From positions 1-38,301 of the forward strand of contig CAIYHQ010000063.1 of the NCBI GenBank assembly GCA_903926075.1: a stretch of DNA of 38,301 bases. The letters are read 5' to 3'. A program made the position numbers and the translations under genes. Each line of letters begins with the position of its first letter. Position 1 is the first letter of the stretch. Below, piece after piece: positions 8,134 through 17,397 of this stretch. The notes under the pieces are model-generated. The model was given only the letters and a program-made list of their open reading frames with translations. It ran no database searches and was not told where the DNA came from. The stretch is from an uncultured Methanomicrobiales archaeon (GTDB taxonomy: Archaea > Halobacteriota > Methanomicrobia > Methanomicrobiales > Methanospirillaceae).

Positions 8134-9150
8134 TCAGTTTGAATAAGTTTCGTGAGTTTTCTCATGAACAATTGCGGTGTAAAGGGCATTTAATAGTGCT
8201 ATCGCAATCGGGCCGATAATAAAACCAGAAATTCCTAATGTCATAATTCCTCCGAAAAAACCGATCCACATGAGAGCCGGATGAATCCGTGTTCTCCTGC
8301 CTGTTAAAAAAGGGCGGATAACAAGGTCTGGCATTGCACAGATTACAGGGTATCCGATTACCACGATAATGAGAACAGTAGTATAGTCACCATGCATAAA
8401 TGCAAATATCGCGATAATCAGCATAAGAAATGAGGGTCCAATTACCGGGATAAGTTTTAGAGCACCAGAAAGAGACGCAAAAAATACTACATGACCATAC
8501 CCAAGAAACCAGAAGAAAGGAAATGCAATTATTCCTGTAATAATTGCAATTGTAATGTGAACAACATATACGGCGTAAGATGTATCTGATATAACAGTCC
8601 CGATAGTCTTTGCATAATATCCTTCACGTTCAGTAAGCGAATGAAGAATACTATCCCACACTTTCAATCCCTCAGTGAGGGTCAGGGTAAACGTTATAAG
8701 AAATATTACAAGCTTGATAAAAAGTGAAGGGATTACACTGAATTCGCGCACAAGATTTCCAAGGAGACCATTATAAATATTTGACACTATGCCATTCATC
8801 TGGTCAGGGCTGACAGGGAGAATATTTGTGACTGTATTTACAGCAGGTGTCTGTATCCATTGTACAAGTTCTGTCAATCCTTTTTCAATAAAGAGGCGTT
8901 CTCCAAAGATTATAGTCCCGATAATAATGAGCCCTGACACAGCAAGAATGAATATTCCTGTGGTTATTAGAGTAACAGAGGGATATTTCCCTATTTTTTC
9001 CTGCAATTTTATATGGACTGGGATAACGACCATAGCAAGGGTCAGGCCGATTATTACAACATCAATTACGGATGCCAGTACAAGCACAGAGCAGATTACT
9101 GCAACAAATGCTATCAGGTAAATTGTATTATCTCTTTTTTGCAGTGTCAT
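8134..9150 (-). CDS. AI-2E family transporter (UPF0118/PerM type permease)
   Basis: The 338-residue protein has two or three N-terminal membrane helices, a less hydrophobic middle (about 90-150) and a further cluster of helices, the usual layout of this family. Diagnostic segments are the SGALKLIPVIGPSFLMLI stretch, then PDLVIRPFLTGRRTRIHPALMWIGFFGG near 280-310. Members export small molecules or ions; the name comes from one bacterial autoinducer exporter and should not be taken as the substrate here. It is divergent from nifB with only 45 bp between the starts. Confidence 0.85.
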   Translation of the reverse strand: MTLQKRDNTIYLIAFVAVICSVLVLASVIDVVIIGLTLAMVVIPVHIKLQEKIGKYPSVTLITTGIFILAVSGLIIIGTIIFGERLFIEKGLTELVQWIQTPAVNTVTNILPVSPDQMNGIVSNIYNGLLGNLVREFSVIPSLFIKLVIFLITFTLTLTEGLKVWDSILHSLTEREGYYAKTIGTVISDTSYAVYVVHITIAIITGIIAFPFFWFLGYGHVVFFASLSGALKLIPVIGPSFLMLIIAIFAFMHGDYTTVLIIVVIGYPVICAMPDLVIRPFLTGRRTRIHPALMWIGFFGGIMTLGISGFIIGPIAIALLNALYTAIVHEKTHETYSN

Positions 9151-9195
9151 GCCGGGATAAATCGCTATATACCATAAGAAGATAAACGTTTTGTA
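9151..9195. promoter_or_regulatory. Divergent promoter between the AI-2E permease and nifB
   Basis: The 45-bp gap contains a TATA-like element CTATATACC at about 9163-9171. It sits about 28 bp upstream of the nifB start at 9196, which fits a leaderless nifB transcript. No clear ribosome binding site is seen before either start. Confidence 0.4.
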
Positions 9196-10098
9196 ATGCC
9201 TGATGAGGGAAGCGGGTACCGCATTGCAAAGGTACAGGGAAAGGAAGTCCCTTGGGACCCTGAACAGTTACGCAAGATTCAGGAACACCCATGTTTTAGT
9301 GAAAAAGCCTGTCACGGATTTGGACGGTGTCATATACCGGTTGCACCAAAATGTAATATCCAGTGCAACTACTGTATCAGGGATTTTGATTGTGTTAATG
9401 AGAGCAGGCCTGGTGTCACAACAAAGATCCTTTCTCCAACTGAAGCAGTTGAAATGGTTAGAAAAGTGATGGAGAAGTACAATTATATAAAAGTCGTCGG
9501 TATTGCGGGACCTGGCGACCCGCTTGCTAATGAAGAAACGTTTGAGACACTCCGGCTTCTCCACGAGGAATTTCCAAATGTTATAAAGTGTATATCGACA
9601 AACGGACTTCTGCTCCCTGAAAAAATTGACCTCCTTCAAAAATACGATGTGGGAAATATTACAGTTACCCTAAATGCTATTAACCCCGATATCGGGGCTA
9701 AAATTTACCAGTTTATTGATTACAATGGGAAAAGATATACAGGACGTGAAGCTGCCGCACTACTTCTTGAAAAACAGCTGAAAGGAATTGAAGAAGCAGT
9801 GAAAAGAAAGATGATCGTCAAGATAAATACAGTATATATTCCGGGAATAAATGATGAACATATTCCGGAAATTGCGAAGAAAGTCGGTGAGATGGGTGTT
9901 TATACATATAATGTAATTCCTGTGATACCTCAATACAAGTTTGCTGACATCGTCCCTCCAACTCCAGCGCAAAAACGTGCAATGCAGGACAGCTGTGCAC
10001 CATACGTCAGGCAAATGCGGCATTGTCAGCGGTGCCGGGCAGATGCAATTGGAAAACTAGGCCATGACGTGCAGTCATGCATGTATGTATCTGAGTGA
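9196..10098 (+). CDS. nifB: NifB-type radical SAM protein (FeMo-cofactor core synthesis)
   Basis: The 300-residue protein carries the radical SAM cysteine motif CNIQCNYC (C53, C57, C60) followed by the NifB pattern DCVNESRPGVT. HPC near residue 33 is a conserved NifB cluster-ligand region. GIAGPGDPLAN corresponds to the family's GxGxPLA motif. The C-terminus has CQRCRADAIGKLG (C277, C280), also typical of NifB. It lacks the NifX-like domain found in many bacterial proteins, as in other methanogens. NifB builds the NifB-co [8Fe-9S-C] cluster. No other nif gene is in the window, so participation in nitrogen fixation is inferred from the family only. Confidence 0.85.
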   Translation: MPDEGSGYRIAKVQGKEVPWDPEQLRKIQEHPCFSEKACHGFGRCHIPVAPKCNIQCNYCIRDFDCVNESRPGVTTKILSPTEAVEMVRKVMEKYNYIKVVGIAGPGDPLANEETFETLRLLHEEFPNVIKCISTNGLLLPEKIDLLQKYDVGNITVTLNAINPDIGAKIYQFIDYNGKRYTGREAAALLLEKQLKGIEEAVKRKMIVKINTVYIPGINDEHIPEIAKKVGEMGVYTYNVIPVIPQYKFADIVPPTPAQKRAMQDSCAPYVRQMRHCQRCRADAIGKLGHDVQSCMYVSE

Positions 10099-10149
10099 AG
10101 AATTACCCTACTTTTCCATCTGCGAAAAAAAGGTAACTTAATCCTTTCC

Positions 10150-10232
10150 TTACAACGATTTTTTATTCCCTTTAATTTGATCCACCAAAGGAAAATTATA
10201 TTATATGAATTCCCCTCACTTCATTACACAAA
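10150..10232 (+). promoter_or_regulatory. T-rich terminator-like run and promoter before the sensor kinase gene
   Basis: After the nifB stop there is a T-rich run (about 10158-10165, ATTTTTTATT) of the type that ends archaeal transcripts. A TATA-like stretch AATTATATTATATG at about 10193-10206 lies around 30 bp before the ATG at 10233, so the kinase mRNA probably has little or no leader. No ribosome binding site is visible. Confidence 0.35.
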
Positions 10233-12068
10233 ATGATCTCTGTATTGTACGTTGACGATGAATCCATTCTCTGCGATATAACAAAACTCTATCTTGAGAA
10301 ATTCGGCGATATGAGTGTAACAACTCTCAACCGGGCAGAAGATGCACTTATATCGCTTAAAACGACTTCATACGATGCAGTTGTATCTGACTACCAGATG
10401 CCTGAAATGGATGGAATAGAATTTCTGAAATCCTTAAGGACACAAAAGAAAAATCTGCCCTTTATTTTATTTACAGGAAAAGGGCGCGAGGAAGTTGTTA
10501 TTCAGGCTCTTAATGAAGGCGCTGATTTTTATCTTCAAAAAGGAGGCGATGCAAAAGCCCAGTTTACTGAGCTTGCACATAAAATCCGGCAGGCTGTAGA
10601 GAAACGAAATGTTGAAACAAAAAAAGCACAAAAGGCCCTTCTTGATAGCGAACAGCAGTATAACGAACTGCTTATGCATCTACCTGATATTCTCCTTATT
10701 CATAGGGATGGAATTATTGTATTTGTAAATAATATAACTTCAAACTTTTTCGGATATTCACGTAATGAATTAATTGGGTCTGATCTCTTCCTATACCTAA
10801 GGCAGGATGACTGGGAAATTGTCAGAGAAAATATATCGAGAATGGTTAGAGGGGAATTAGTTAGCGATTATGAGGTACAGGTTATTGACCGGTTTAATAA
10901 ATCACATAATGTTATTGTCAAGACTACATTGACACAATACCAGCAAGAACAAGCAATACTAACAATCCTAACTGATGTCACTCATATTAGAGAAGCAGAA
11001 AGCAGTCTTATTGATAAAAATCTTATTGAATACGAAGAGTTATCAAAAACTTTTGATAAGTTATCCAAGGTCTTTAATACAACTTCAATTCTAATGGCGA
11101 TTTCAACAGTCGATGAGGGCAGGTTTGTTGATGTAAACAATGCATTTCTTACAATCCTTGGATATTCGAGGGAAGAAGTTATTGGACATACCTCATCAGA
11201 TCTTCATATATTTGATGACCCAAGATTGAGGATGGAAAAAAAGGATGAAGCATTGCAGAGGGATGGAGTTCGAGATCTTGAAGTTAAAGTAAGAGCAAAA
11301 AACGGTGAAATTTATACAGGAATATGTTCATGCCATCCAATTACAATTCAGGATAAAACATATTTCCTTTCTGTAATGAATGACATCACCGAAAGAATAA
11401 AGATTGATAACGCATTGCACATAACAAACCAGAAACTGAATCTCCTCAATAGCATAACACTACACGATATCAATAACCAGATTGTGATCCTGTCAGGATT
11501 TGCATCCATCCTCGAAGAATCAGAAATAAGCCTCCGGGTGAAAGAATATGCAAAAAAGATCCTTCTTGCTTCTGAAAAGATTATTTCGATGATACAATTT
11601 TCGAGGGAATATCATAAAATAGGTATATCTTCTCCGGAATGGCTAAATGTAAAAGAACTGGTAAATCAAGCTTTTTCTGAAGTATCTCCCGGTTCGGTGA
11701 CATTGGAAAATAATATCAGGCATAATGCCGAAATATTTTCAGATCCATTAATATCTAAAGTTTTTTTCAATATTATAGAGAATTCAGTGAGGCATGGGGG
11801 GTCTATAAATAAAATTACCTGCAGTTCATTTGAAACAGAGAAGGGTATTACTTTTACCATTGAAGATGATGGAACAGGAATTCCAGGTGACATGAAAGAA
11901 AAAATATTCGAACGTGAGTATGGTAAAAATACAGGGCTGGGACTCTTTATCACACGCGAAATTCTGGGAATTACCGGGATTACAATTTATGAGACCGGTC
12001 AGTCCGGATTAGGTGCAAGGTTCGAATTGCATGTTCCAAAACAGAGCTACCGTATACTCGCTTTCTGA
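10233..12068 (+). CDS. Receiver-PAS-PAS sensor histidine kinase
   Basis: The 611-residue soluble protein has an N-terminal receiver domain (about 1-120). Its acidic pair is D8-D9 and the phosphoacceptor is D53 in AVVSDYQMPEMDG. Two PAS domains follow (about 140-255 and 275-395), the second ending DITERIKID. The kinase core has an atypical H-box, LHDINNQIVILSGF with H411. The ATPase domain has an N-box (FFNIIENSVRHGG), DDGTGIP and GLGLFITREI. There is no membrane segment, so it senses an internal signal and may itself receive phosphate through its receiver. This layout is frequent in Methanomicrobiales. No partner regulator is adjacent. Confidence 0.9.
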   Translation: MISVLYVDDESILCDITKLYLEKFGDMSVTTLNRAEDALISLKTTSYDAVVSDYQMPEMDGIEFLKSLRTQKKNLPFILFTGKGREEVVIQALNEGADFYLQKGGDAKAQFTELAHKIRQAVEKRNVETKKAQKALLDSEQQYNELLMHLPDILLIHRDGIIVFVNNITSNFFGYSRNELIGSDLFLYLRQDDWEIVRENISRMVRGELVSDYEVQVIDRFNKSHNVIVKTTLTQYQQEQAILTILTDVTHIREAESSLIDKNLIEYEELSKTFDKLSKVFNTTSILMAISTVDEGRFVDVNNAFLTILGYSREEVIGHTSSDLHIFDDPRLRMEKKDEALQRDGVRDLEVKVRAKNGEIYTGICSCHPITIQDKTYFLSVMNDITERIKIDNALHITNQKLNLLNSITLHDINNQIVILSGFASILEESEISLRVKEYAKKILLASEKIISMIQFSREYHKIGISSPEWLNVKELVNQAFSEVSPGSVTLENNIRHNAEIFSDPLISKVFFNIIENSVRHGGSINKITCSSFETEKGITFTIEDDGTGIPGDMKEKIFEREYGKNTGLGLFITREILGITGITIYETGQSGLGARFELHVPKQSYRILAF

Positions 12069-12119
12069 CCCTTTTCCGGTGATTAAAATAAAATTAAAAG
12101 TAAGTTTAAACTGGAATCC

Positions 12120-14045
12120 TTATTTTATTACGGTTATTGGTTCCTGCTGGGTCGCACAATGAAAAGTGCCCATACCTTCTACCATCGCCCTGCAATTTAT
12201 TCCGACAACTTTTCTATTTGGGAACTCTTCTCCAATTATTTTTAATGCAAGAGAATCTGCAGGATCATTAAAAACAGGAACAATAACTACTGAATTTCCT
12301 ATAAAAAAATTCGTATAACTTGCTGGAAACCGTCTATTCTCCCATTCTACAGCTGCCGGCATTGGGAGTTTCACCACAGACAACTTGTTTTTGGTTTCAT
12401 CTGTCACATTCTTTATTATTTCGTAATTTTCCTTCAGAACAGAGTAATTTTCATCAGATTTATCTGCTTCAAATGCACAAAGAACAGTGGATGGGCTCGT
12501 AAACCTGGCAATGTCATCAATGTGACCGTCAGTATCGTCCCCCGCTATTCCCTCGTTTAACCATATTATATTTGAAACACCGAGATATTTGCATAAGTTC
12601 TCTTCTATCTCCCACTCGGTAAGCTCGGGATTACGGTTCTTATTGAGTAGACATGAGCGGGTAGTAATCAGTGTGCCTCTGCCATTTACTTCAACCGAAC
12701 CTCCTTCGAGTACCATTCCTGGTTTGTAAATGGGAAGATTTCTCCAACTATTTATTATACCTGGTATTTCCCGGTCTTTTACCAAAGAATCATATTTATT
12801 ACCCCATGCATTAAAGTCCCAGTTTACAAGTGCAACTTCATTTGTTGACCTGTTTACGACAAATTCCGGACCATAATCACGTATCCAGACATCGGCATAA
12901 TCAGTAATCCGGAAAGATATACGGTCAATAGGAACACTTGCTTTTGCAAGGATTGTTGTGACTCTCTCTTGCATTTGAAGATCGGTAACAAGGAGTTCCA
13001 CTATTTCAGAAAAACTTATTCCCTTTATAAATTCAGTATAAGTCTTTTCAACTTCATTAAGGTGAGGAAATGTCTCTCTGTCATGTGGCCAGGCCATCCA
13101 GACTCCGTAATGTGGTTCCCATTCTGCGGGCATATGAAATCCCTGATTACTTGGATTAATACCAAGATTTATTCTTGTCTTTGCATCTTTCCCATAGGCT
13201 GAACAGATTTTCTTGTATGTTTCAGGCCTTCTGTTACGTATAAATCCCCAGGAATCTCTTAATGCCTGGTTCTGTGCAAGATCTGCTGTGCCTATCAGGA
13301 CTTCTTCTTCGTCTCCTGATTTGGCAATGATATTTCCAAACGGGTCGCAAAGAAACGACCCACCAAAAAAGAGGATATCTCCCTCTGTTCCTACACGGTT
13401 AACTGCGGCAACGTGGACACTGTTTGCAATTGCATGGCTTCTCTGAATAGTTTCCCATGCATTTTGCCAGTTTCCTTCATCTGGGATTTGGAGTTTGGGA
13501 TAACCTATGGCAGTAGGATAAAAAATTATTTCAGCTCCCTCAATTGCAACCTTTCGTGCTGCTTCCGGGAACCACTGGTCATAACATATCATAACTGCAA
13601 TTTTTCCAAACTTTGTCTGAAATATCCGATATTCGCTACCAGGACGAAAATAACCTTTTTCGTAAAACCCAGGGTCCTGTGGGATATGGATTTTACGGTA
13701 AGGACTTCCAATAATCCCTCTGGAATCAATGACAACGGCTGTGTTATAAAAATTATTACCTTCAGCCTTTTCAAAAACAGGGACGATAATAACTATGTCT
13801 TTTTCACTCGCAATCTTTTGAAAAGTTCTCGTTGACTCCCCTGGAATTAATTCAGCAAGATTTGAGCAGTCTCTCCCGATATACTGTGGAAAATATTTTG
13901 TTCTGTATAGTTCGGGGAGACATATTATCTGAGCTCCTTTTAATATTGCATCGAGAATTAGAGTCCGGGCATTTTTGAGATTTTTTCCGGGGTCAAGAAG
14001 AACGCGTGTCTGAATCAGTCCGATAGTTACTTTTTTTTGTATCAT
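12120..14045 (-). CDS. Bifunctional N-carbamoylputrescine amidase / agmatine deiminase fusion
   Basis: The 641-residue ORF joins two enzymes in one frame. Residues 1 to about 285 are a nitrilase-family amidase with the full Glu-Lys-Cys triad (E45 in LPELY, K118 in YRKIHIPQ, C154 in MICYDQWFPEAAR), closest in pattern to N-carbamoylputrescine amidase (AguB). Residues about 295-641 are an agmatine deiminase (AguA) with MPAEWEPHYGVWMAWP, DYADVWIRDYGP, LEGGSVEVNGRGTL, GHIDD (H508, D510) and the catalytic cysteine C630 in GMGTFHCATQQEP. Together they would convert agmatine to N-carbamoylputrescine plus ammonia and then to putrescine, CO2 and ammonia. No stop or frameshift separates the halves. Both active sites look intact, but activity is inferred. 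Confidence 0.9.
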   Translation of the reverse strand: MIQKKVTIGLIQTRVLLDPGKNLKNARTLILDAILKGAQIICLPELYRTKYFPQYIGRDCSNLAELIPGESTRTFQKIASEKDIVIIVPVFEKAEGNNFYNTAVVIDSRGIIGSPYRKIHIPQDPGFYEKGYFRPGSEYRIFQTKFGKIAVMICYDQWFPEAARKVAIEGAEIIFYPTAIGYPKLQIPDEGNWQNAWETIQRSHAIANSVHVAAVNRVGTEGDILFFGGSFLCDPFGNIIAKSGDEEEVLIGTADLAQNQALRDSWGFIRNRRPETYKKICSAYGKDAKTRINLGINPSNQGFHMPAEWEPHYGVWMAWPHDRETFPHLNEVEKTYTEFIKGISFSEIVELLVTDLQMQERVTTILAKASVPIDRISFRITDYADVWIRDYGPEFVVNRSTNEVALVNWDFNAWGNKYDSLVKDREIPGIINSWRNLPIYKPGMVLEGGSVEVNGRGTLITTRSCLLNKNRNPELTEWEIEENLCKYLGVSNIIWLNEGIAGDDTDGHIDDIARFTSPSTVLCAFEADKSDENYSVLKENYEIIKNVTDETKNKLSVVKLPMPAAVEWENRRFPASYTNFFIGNSVVIVPVFNDPADSLALKIIGEEFPNRKVVGINCRAMVEGMGTFHCATQQEPITVIK

Positions 14046-14285
14046 AAAACACGAATTTTTATCTTTTGTAAAATTTAAGTGTTAATTAATTATTTGTAAG
14101 GTAATCTGGTGATTATGATATTTCCAGATAATAAAATTTTGTTTATCTTTCTATTAAAATTGTTCATTAACAAGATATTCCGAAAGAAAAATGAAAAGTA
14201 AAGATAGATTAATAAGCATATATATGTTAACAAGAATAATAAAAAAATCTGATTGAATTCTTGAGAAAGATCTTGAGGAAATTGA
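14046..14285 (+). promoter_or_regulatory. AT-rich intergenic region upstream of the secreted subtilase gene
   Basis: These 240 bp separate two divergent genes and hold no convincing ORF. The stretch CATATATATG at about 14218-14227 is a good TATA candidate for the subtilase gene. It lies about 60 bp before the ATG at 14286, so that mRNA would have a short leader; GAGGAAATTGAATG gives a possible GAGG ribosome binding site. The region is clearly more AT-rich than its flanks. Confidence 0.45.
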
Positions 14286-17276
14286 ATGAATTTATCCTAC
14301 TTATTTTTATTCATAAATCTTATTATCTTTACAGGTTTAGTTTCGTCTGTATCCGGCATTCAAACATCTTCATCCGCCGATAATATGATGAAAACAGATC
14401 TCTTCAGGGATAAGTTTGGTGTCGATGGCTGGGGTATGAAGGTAGGAGTCATTTCAGATGGTGTCGACTCCATTGGTGCCCTTGTTGAGAAGGGATACAT
14501 CCCCCCGGATGTTACAATTCTCCGGAACAGTCGTGGTGGCGATGAAGGAACAAAAATGCTTGAAGTGATTCATTCGATTGCTCCAGGTGCATCATTATAT
14601 TTTCATGACTCAGGAACCAACCCGAATGATTTTACTATGGCTGTGAGGGAGCTCGTCAATTCCGGATGCCAGATAATCTGTGATGATGTCATATGGTTAA
14701 ATGCACCGGTATTTGAAGACGGTTCTTATGCGGGTAATATTAAAAAGATTATTGCGGAAAACAACTCAGTTATCCTTGTATCAGCAGCCGGAAATTATGC
14801 GAAGAAACATTACCAGGGAAATTATTGTCCGGATACGCAAGGAATTCAGGATTTCTCCTGTGGAAATAAATCAAAAAAAGGAATATACCTATCAGTTCCT
14901 TTTGAAGGAAAACTTGTATCAGTCCTGAAATGGGCGGATAAATCAGGTCACTCTACGAATAACTTTTCGTTATTTCTCCAAAATCCAGACACAGGCGAAC
15001 GTATTATATCGGGTACTATGTTGAATGATGAATCTGGCAATCCATTTCAATTTATGAGAGGGATAAATATGAACCTCACAACTCAGGACGTTGAAATATT
15101 ACTGGAAGGAAACGGGATAGGAAAGAACAATACAACTATTGACCTTTTGCTTGTGACAGGACCCGGTATAATGGTTCAGGGAACAAATATCGTCTCTGAT
15201 CACTCTGTTTTTGGCCATTCTGTTCTTCCGGACGTGATAAGTGTTGCTGCGGGAAATATCGAAACAGATGGGAAAATTGAAGACTTTTCTTCGCGGGGGA
15301 CAAGCACAATTCTTAATCCTTTTCCCCAGGCAAGAAAAAAACCTGATATTACAGCTCCTGACGGAGTAATAGTCCATGATGCAACCGGTAATGAAGTCAG
15401 GTTCGATGGCACAAGTGCAGCAGCACCAAATGTTGCAGGGGCTCTCGCCCTCTTATGGCGGGCTTTTCCCTCGAAAAATTCTTCAGAAATACGAGTGGCC
15501 CTTTATAATTCAGCTACTGATTATGGAAAGCCGGGTTGGGATGAAATATATGGATATGGATTTATAAATATCCTGGGGGCTTCAGAAAAACTTGGCGGAA
15601 TTAAAGCAGCATATGGACAACCAGGAAAAAAACCCATTTCATCGGGGAGTTCAGTTATATTGAATATTACTACTACAGTACCAACTATAGGCCCTGATGG
15701 ATATATTGCCATTAACAGTTCTTTTCGAGTATCAAAACCCGGGAAATACCGTCTTAGTAATGATATTCTTACCGATCTACATGCATCAATTATTTCAATC
15801 GAGAGTTCTGATGTAACGTTCGATGGAGCCGGTCATACCATTGAAGGTGTTATTGTAGGGGATGCCCGCGAAATCCGTCAGGCCGGTATTATGGTTGGGG
15901 GAGAGAGAACGGGAATATCGGATGTACTAATTTCAAACCTGAGTTTAAGAAACCTGGATTTTGGAGTGTTCATTACAAAAGTTAAACGTGTTAAGTTAAA
16001 AAACGTCTCAATATCAGGCTCCTGGGCAGGTATATTTACATTTTACAGTGAAATTGTGAATATTAATTCCGTAAATGCCTCAGGTAATGAATATGGAATT
16101 TCTAACGTAAAATCGATTAATCTCAATATTTCAGATTCTATAGCCCTCGATAATAGGGAGACCGGTATTGCAGTAATGGAAAACCGGGATTTATCAGTTG
16201 TTTCAAATTTATTGTTGCACAATAAAATCGGGATATGGATATTAAAATCAACAGGAATAACAATTTACTCAAATAATTTAAGCAATAATCGCAATATAGG
16301 TTTTTTAGGGTGGGAAAACAGGGATTTATCAATTGTTTCAAATTTATTGTCTCTAAATGATTATGGAATATCAATATCGAATTCAACCGGAATAACAATT
16401 TACTTAAATAATTTAAGAAATAGCTTTGATAAAGGGCTTTCTTCAAGATACGATAAAAATATTTCTGTAATGTCGAATGTTGCAGAAAATAACTCTAAAG
16501 TCTGTTTTGCAATTACCGATGGAACTGATGTGCATATTGTGAACAATTCCTGTAAAGGTAGTCAGCTAATAGGTATCGGTCTTGCATATATAGCCCCGGA
16601 TTTATCTGTCATTTCAAATGTTTGTGAAGGAAATGGTTTGGGAATAGCACTCAGGGGGGCAGATAATGCACAAGTATATTTAAATGAAGTAAAGAATGGT
16701 TCTGGAACAGGGATTTCACTATTTAACTCTTCAAAATTAATAGTAAGCAATAATAAAATAACTGGAAACAAAGATATTGGGCTGATCTTGAGCCATATAA
16801 CACAGTCAAATATATCAGATAACCGTATTTCTGAAAATAATGGAGGAATAAGTCTCGATAGCGGATCTAACCTGAATAAATTGATTAAGAATATAATATC
16901 AGGTCAGCAGATTGGTGTCTTTAGTTCTCAATCAGGTCAGAACGAATTCTCAGGTAATACTATCACTGGGAATTCAATTGGAATTGGATTCCAGCTATCA
17001 GACGAGAGTTTATTTTATGATAACCGTATTGTTAATTTCAGAAATTTCTATGAAGACTCACCAAATCCTGGTAATAGGTGGAATATTTTACCATATAAGA
17101 AAACAAATATTATAAATGGAACATTTACCGGTGGCAACTACTGGGGGTATCCCAACAACACTGGCTACTCCGATCTATGCACGGTTAATAATGAAACAGG
17201 ATTCTGTACAGGAACTTACCAGATATCAGAAAACAACACAGATTATTTTCCTCTTGGGCATTCAAGTTTCAATTGA
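14286..17276 (+). CDS. Secreted subtilase (S8 peptidase) with NosD-type beta-helix repeats
   Basis: The 996-residue protein begins with a signal peptide (LFLFINLIIFTGLVSSVSG, about residues 1-24). The S8 protease domain (about 30-435) has D58 (VGVISDG), H96 (MLEVIHSIAPGA) and S377 (DGTSAAAPNVAG) as its triad. The rest (about 470-960) is a right-handed beta-helix of NosD/periplasmic-copper-binding type, with many short repeats such as GISISNSTGITIYLNNL. There is no C-terminal sortase-like or PGF anchor. The beta-helix could bind polysaccharide or the cell surface, with the protease processing S-layer or neighbouring proteins; that is inference. A near-palindromic AT-rich stem follows the stop codon. 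Confidence 0.88.
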   Translation: MNLSYLFLFINLIIFTGLVSSVSGIQTSSSADNMMKTDLFRDKFGVDGWGMKVGVISDGVDSIGALVEKGYIPPDVTILRNSRGGDEGTKMLEVIHSIAPGASLYFHDSGTNPNDFTMAVRELVNSGCQIICDDVIWLNAPVFEDGSYAGNIKKIIAENNSVILVSAAGNYAKKHYQGNYCPDTQGIQDFSCGNKSKKGIYLSVPFEGKLVSVLKWADKSGHSTNNFSLFLQNPDTGERIISGTMLNDESGNPFQFMRGINMNLTTQDVEILLEGNGIGKNNTTIDLLLVTGPGIMVQGTNIVSDHSVFGHSVLPDVISVAAGNIETDGKIEDFSSRGTSTILNPFPQARKKPDITAPDGVIVHDATGNEVRFDGTSAAAPNVAGALALLWRAFPSKNSSEIRVALYNSATDYGKPGWDEIYGYGFINILGASEKLGGIKAAYGQPGKKPISSGSSVILNITTTVPTIGPDGYIAINSSFRVSKPGKYRLSNDILTDLHASIISIESSDVTFDGAGHTIEGVIVGDAREIRQAGIMVGGERTGISDVLISNLSLRNLDFGVFITKVKRVKLKNVSISGSWAGIFTFYSEIVNINSVNASGNEYGISNVKSINLNISDSIALDNRETGIAVMENRDLSVVSNLLLHNKIGIWILKSTGITIYSNNLSNNRNIGFLGWENRDLSIVSNLLSLNDYGISISNSTGITIYLNNLRNSFDKGLSSRYDKNISVMSNVAENNSKVCFAITDGTDVHIVNNSCKGSQLIGIGLAYIAPDLSVISNVCEGNGLGIALRGADNAQVYLNEVKNGSGTGISLFNSSKLIVSNNKITGNKDIGLILSHITQSNISDNRISENNGGISLDSGSNLNKLIKNIISGQQIGVFSSQSGQNEFSGNTITGNSIGIGFQLSDESLFYDNRIVNFRNFYEDSPNPGNRWNILPYKKTNIINGTFTGGNYWGYPNNTGYSDLCTVNNETGFCTGTYQISENNTDYFPLGHSSFN
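16179..16448 (+). repeat. Two-copy 135-bp repeat inside the NosD region
   Basis: The segment beginning ENRDLSVVSNLL at 16179 recurs as ENRDLSIVSNLL at 16314. The 135-bp (45-residue) offset continues through STGITIYSNNLSNN and STGITIYLNNLRNS. The DNA copies are nearly identical in places, so this is a recent internal duplication of beta-helix turns. Confidence 0.75.
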
Positions 17277-17287
17277 CCATATCGATA

Positions 17288-17320
17288 AATATTTTAAAAA
17301 ATCGGAATTTTTTAAATATT
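17288..17320 (+). terminator. AT-rich hairpin just after the subtilase stop codon
   Basis: The arms AATATTTTAAAAAAT and ATTTTTTAAATATT are inverted copies with one bulged base around a CGGA loop. The hairpin starts 12 bp after the stop. It may act as a terminator or mRNA end, but it lacks a clear following U-run. Confidence 0.35.
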
Positions 17321-17397
17321 ATACCTGAAGTTTTGGAATTCCAGGTTATGTACGATAAACGGTTTTATATCGGAATATTCCATTCCTCTTTCTATCT

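Noticed and set aside
12969-13835. Plus-strand frames opposite the agmatine fusion gene
   Set aside because: They are shadows of a strongly conserved minus-strand gene and have no start signals.
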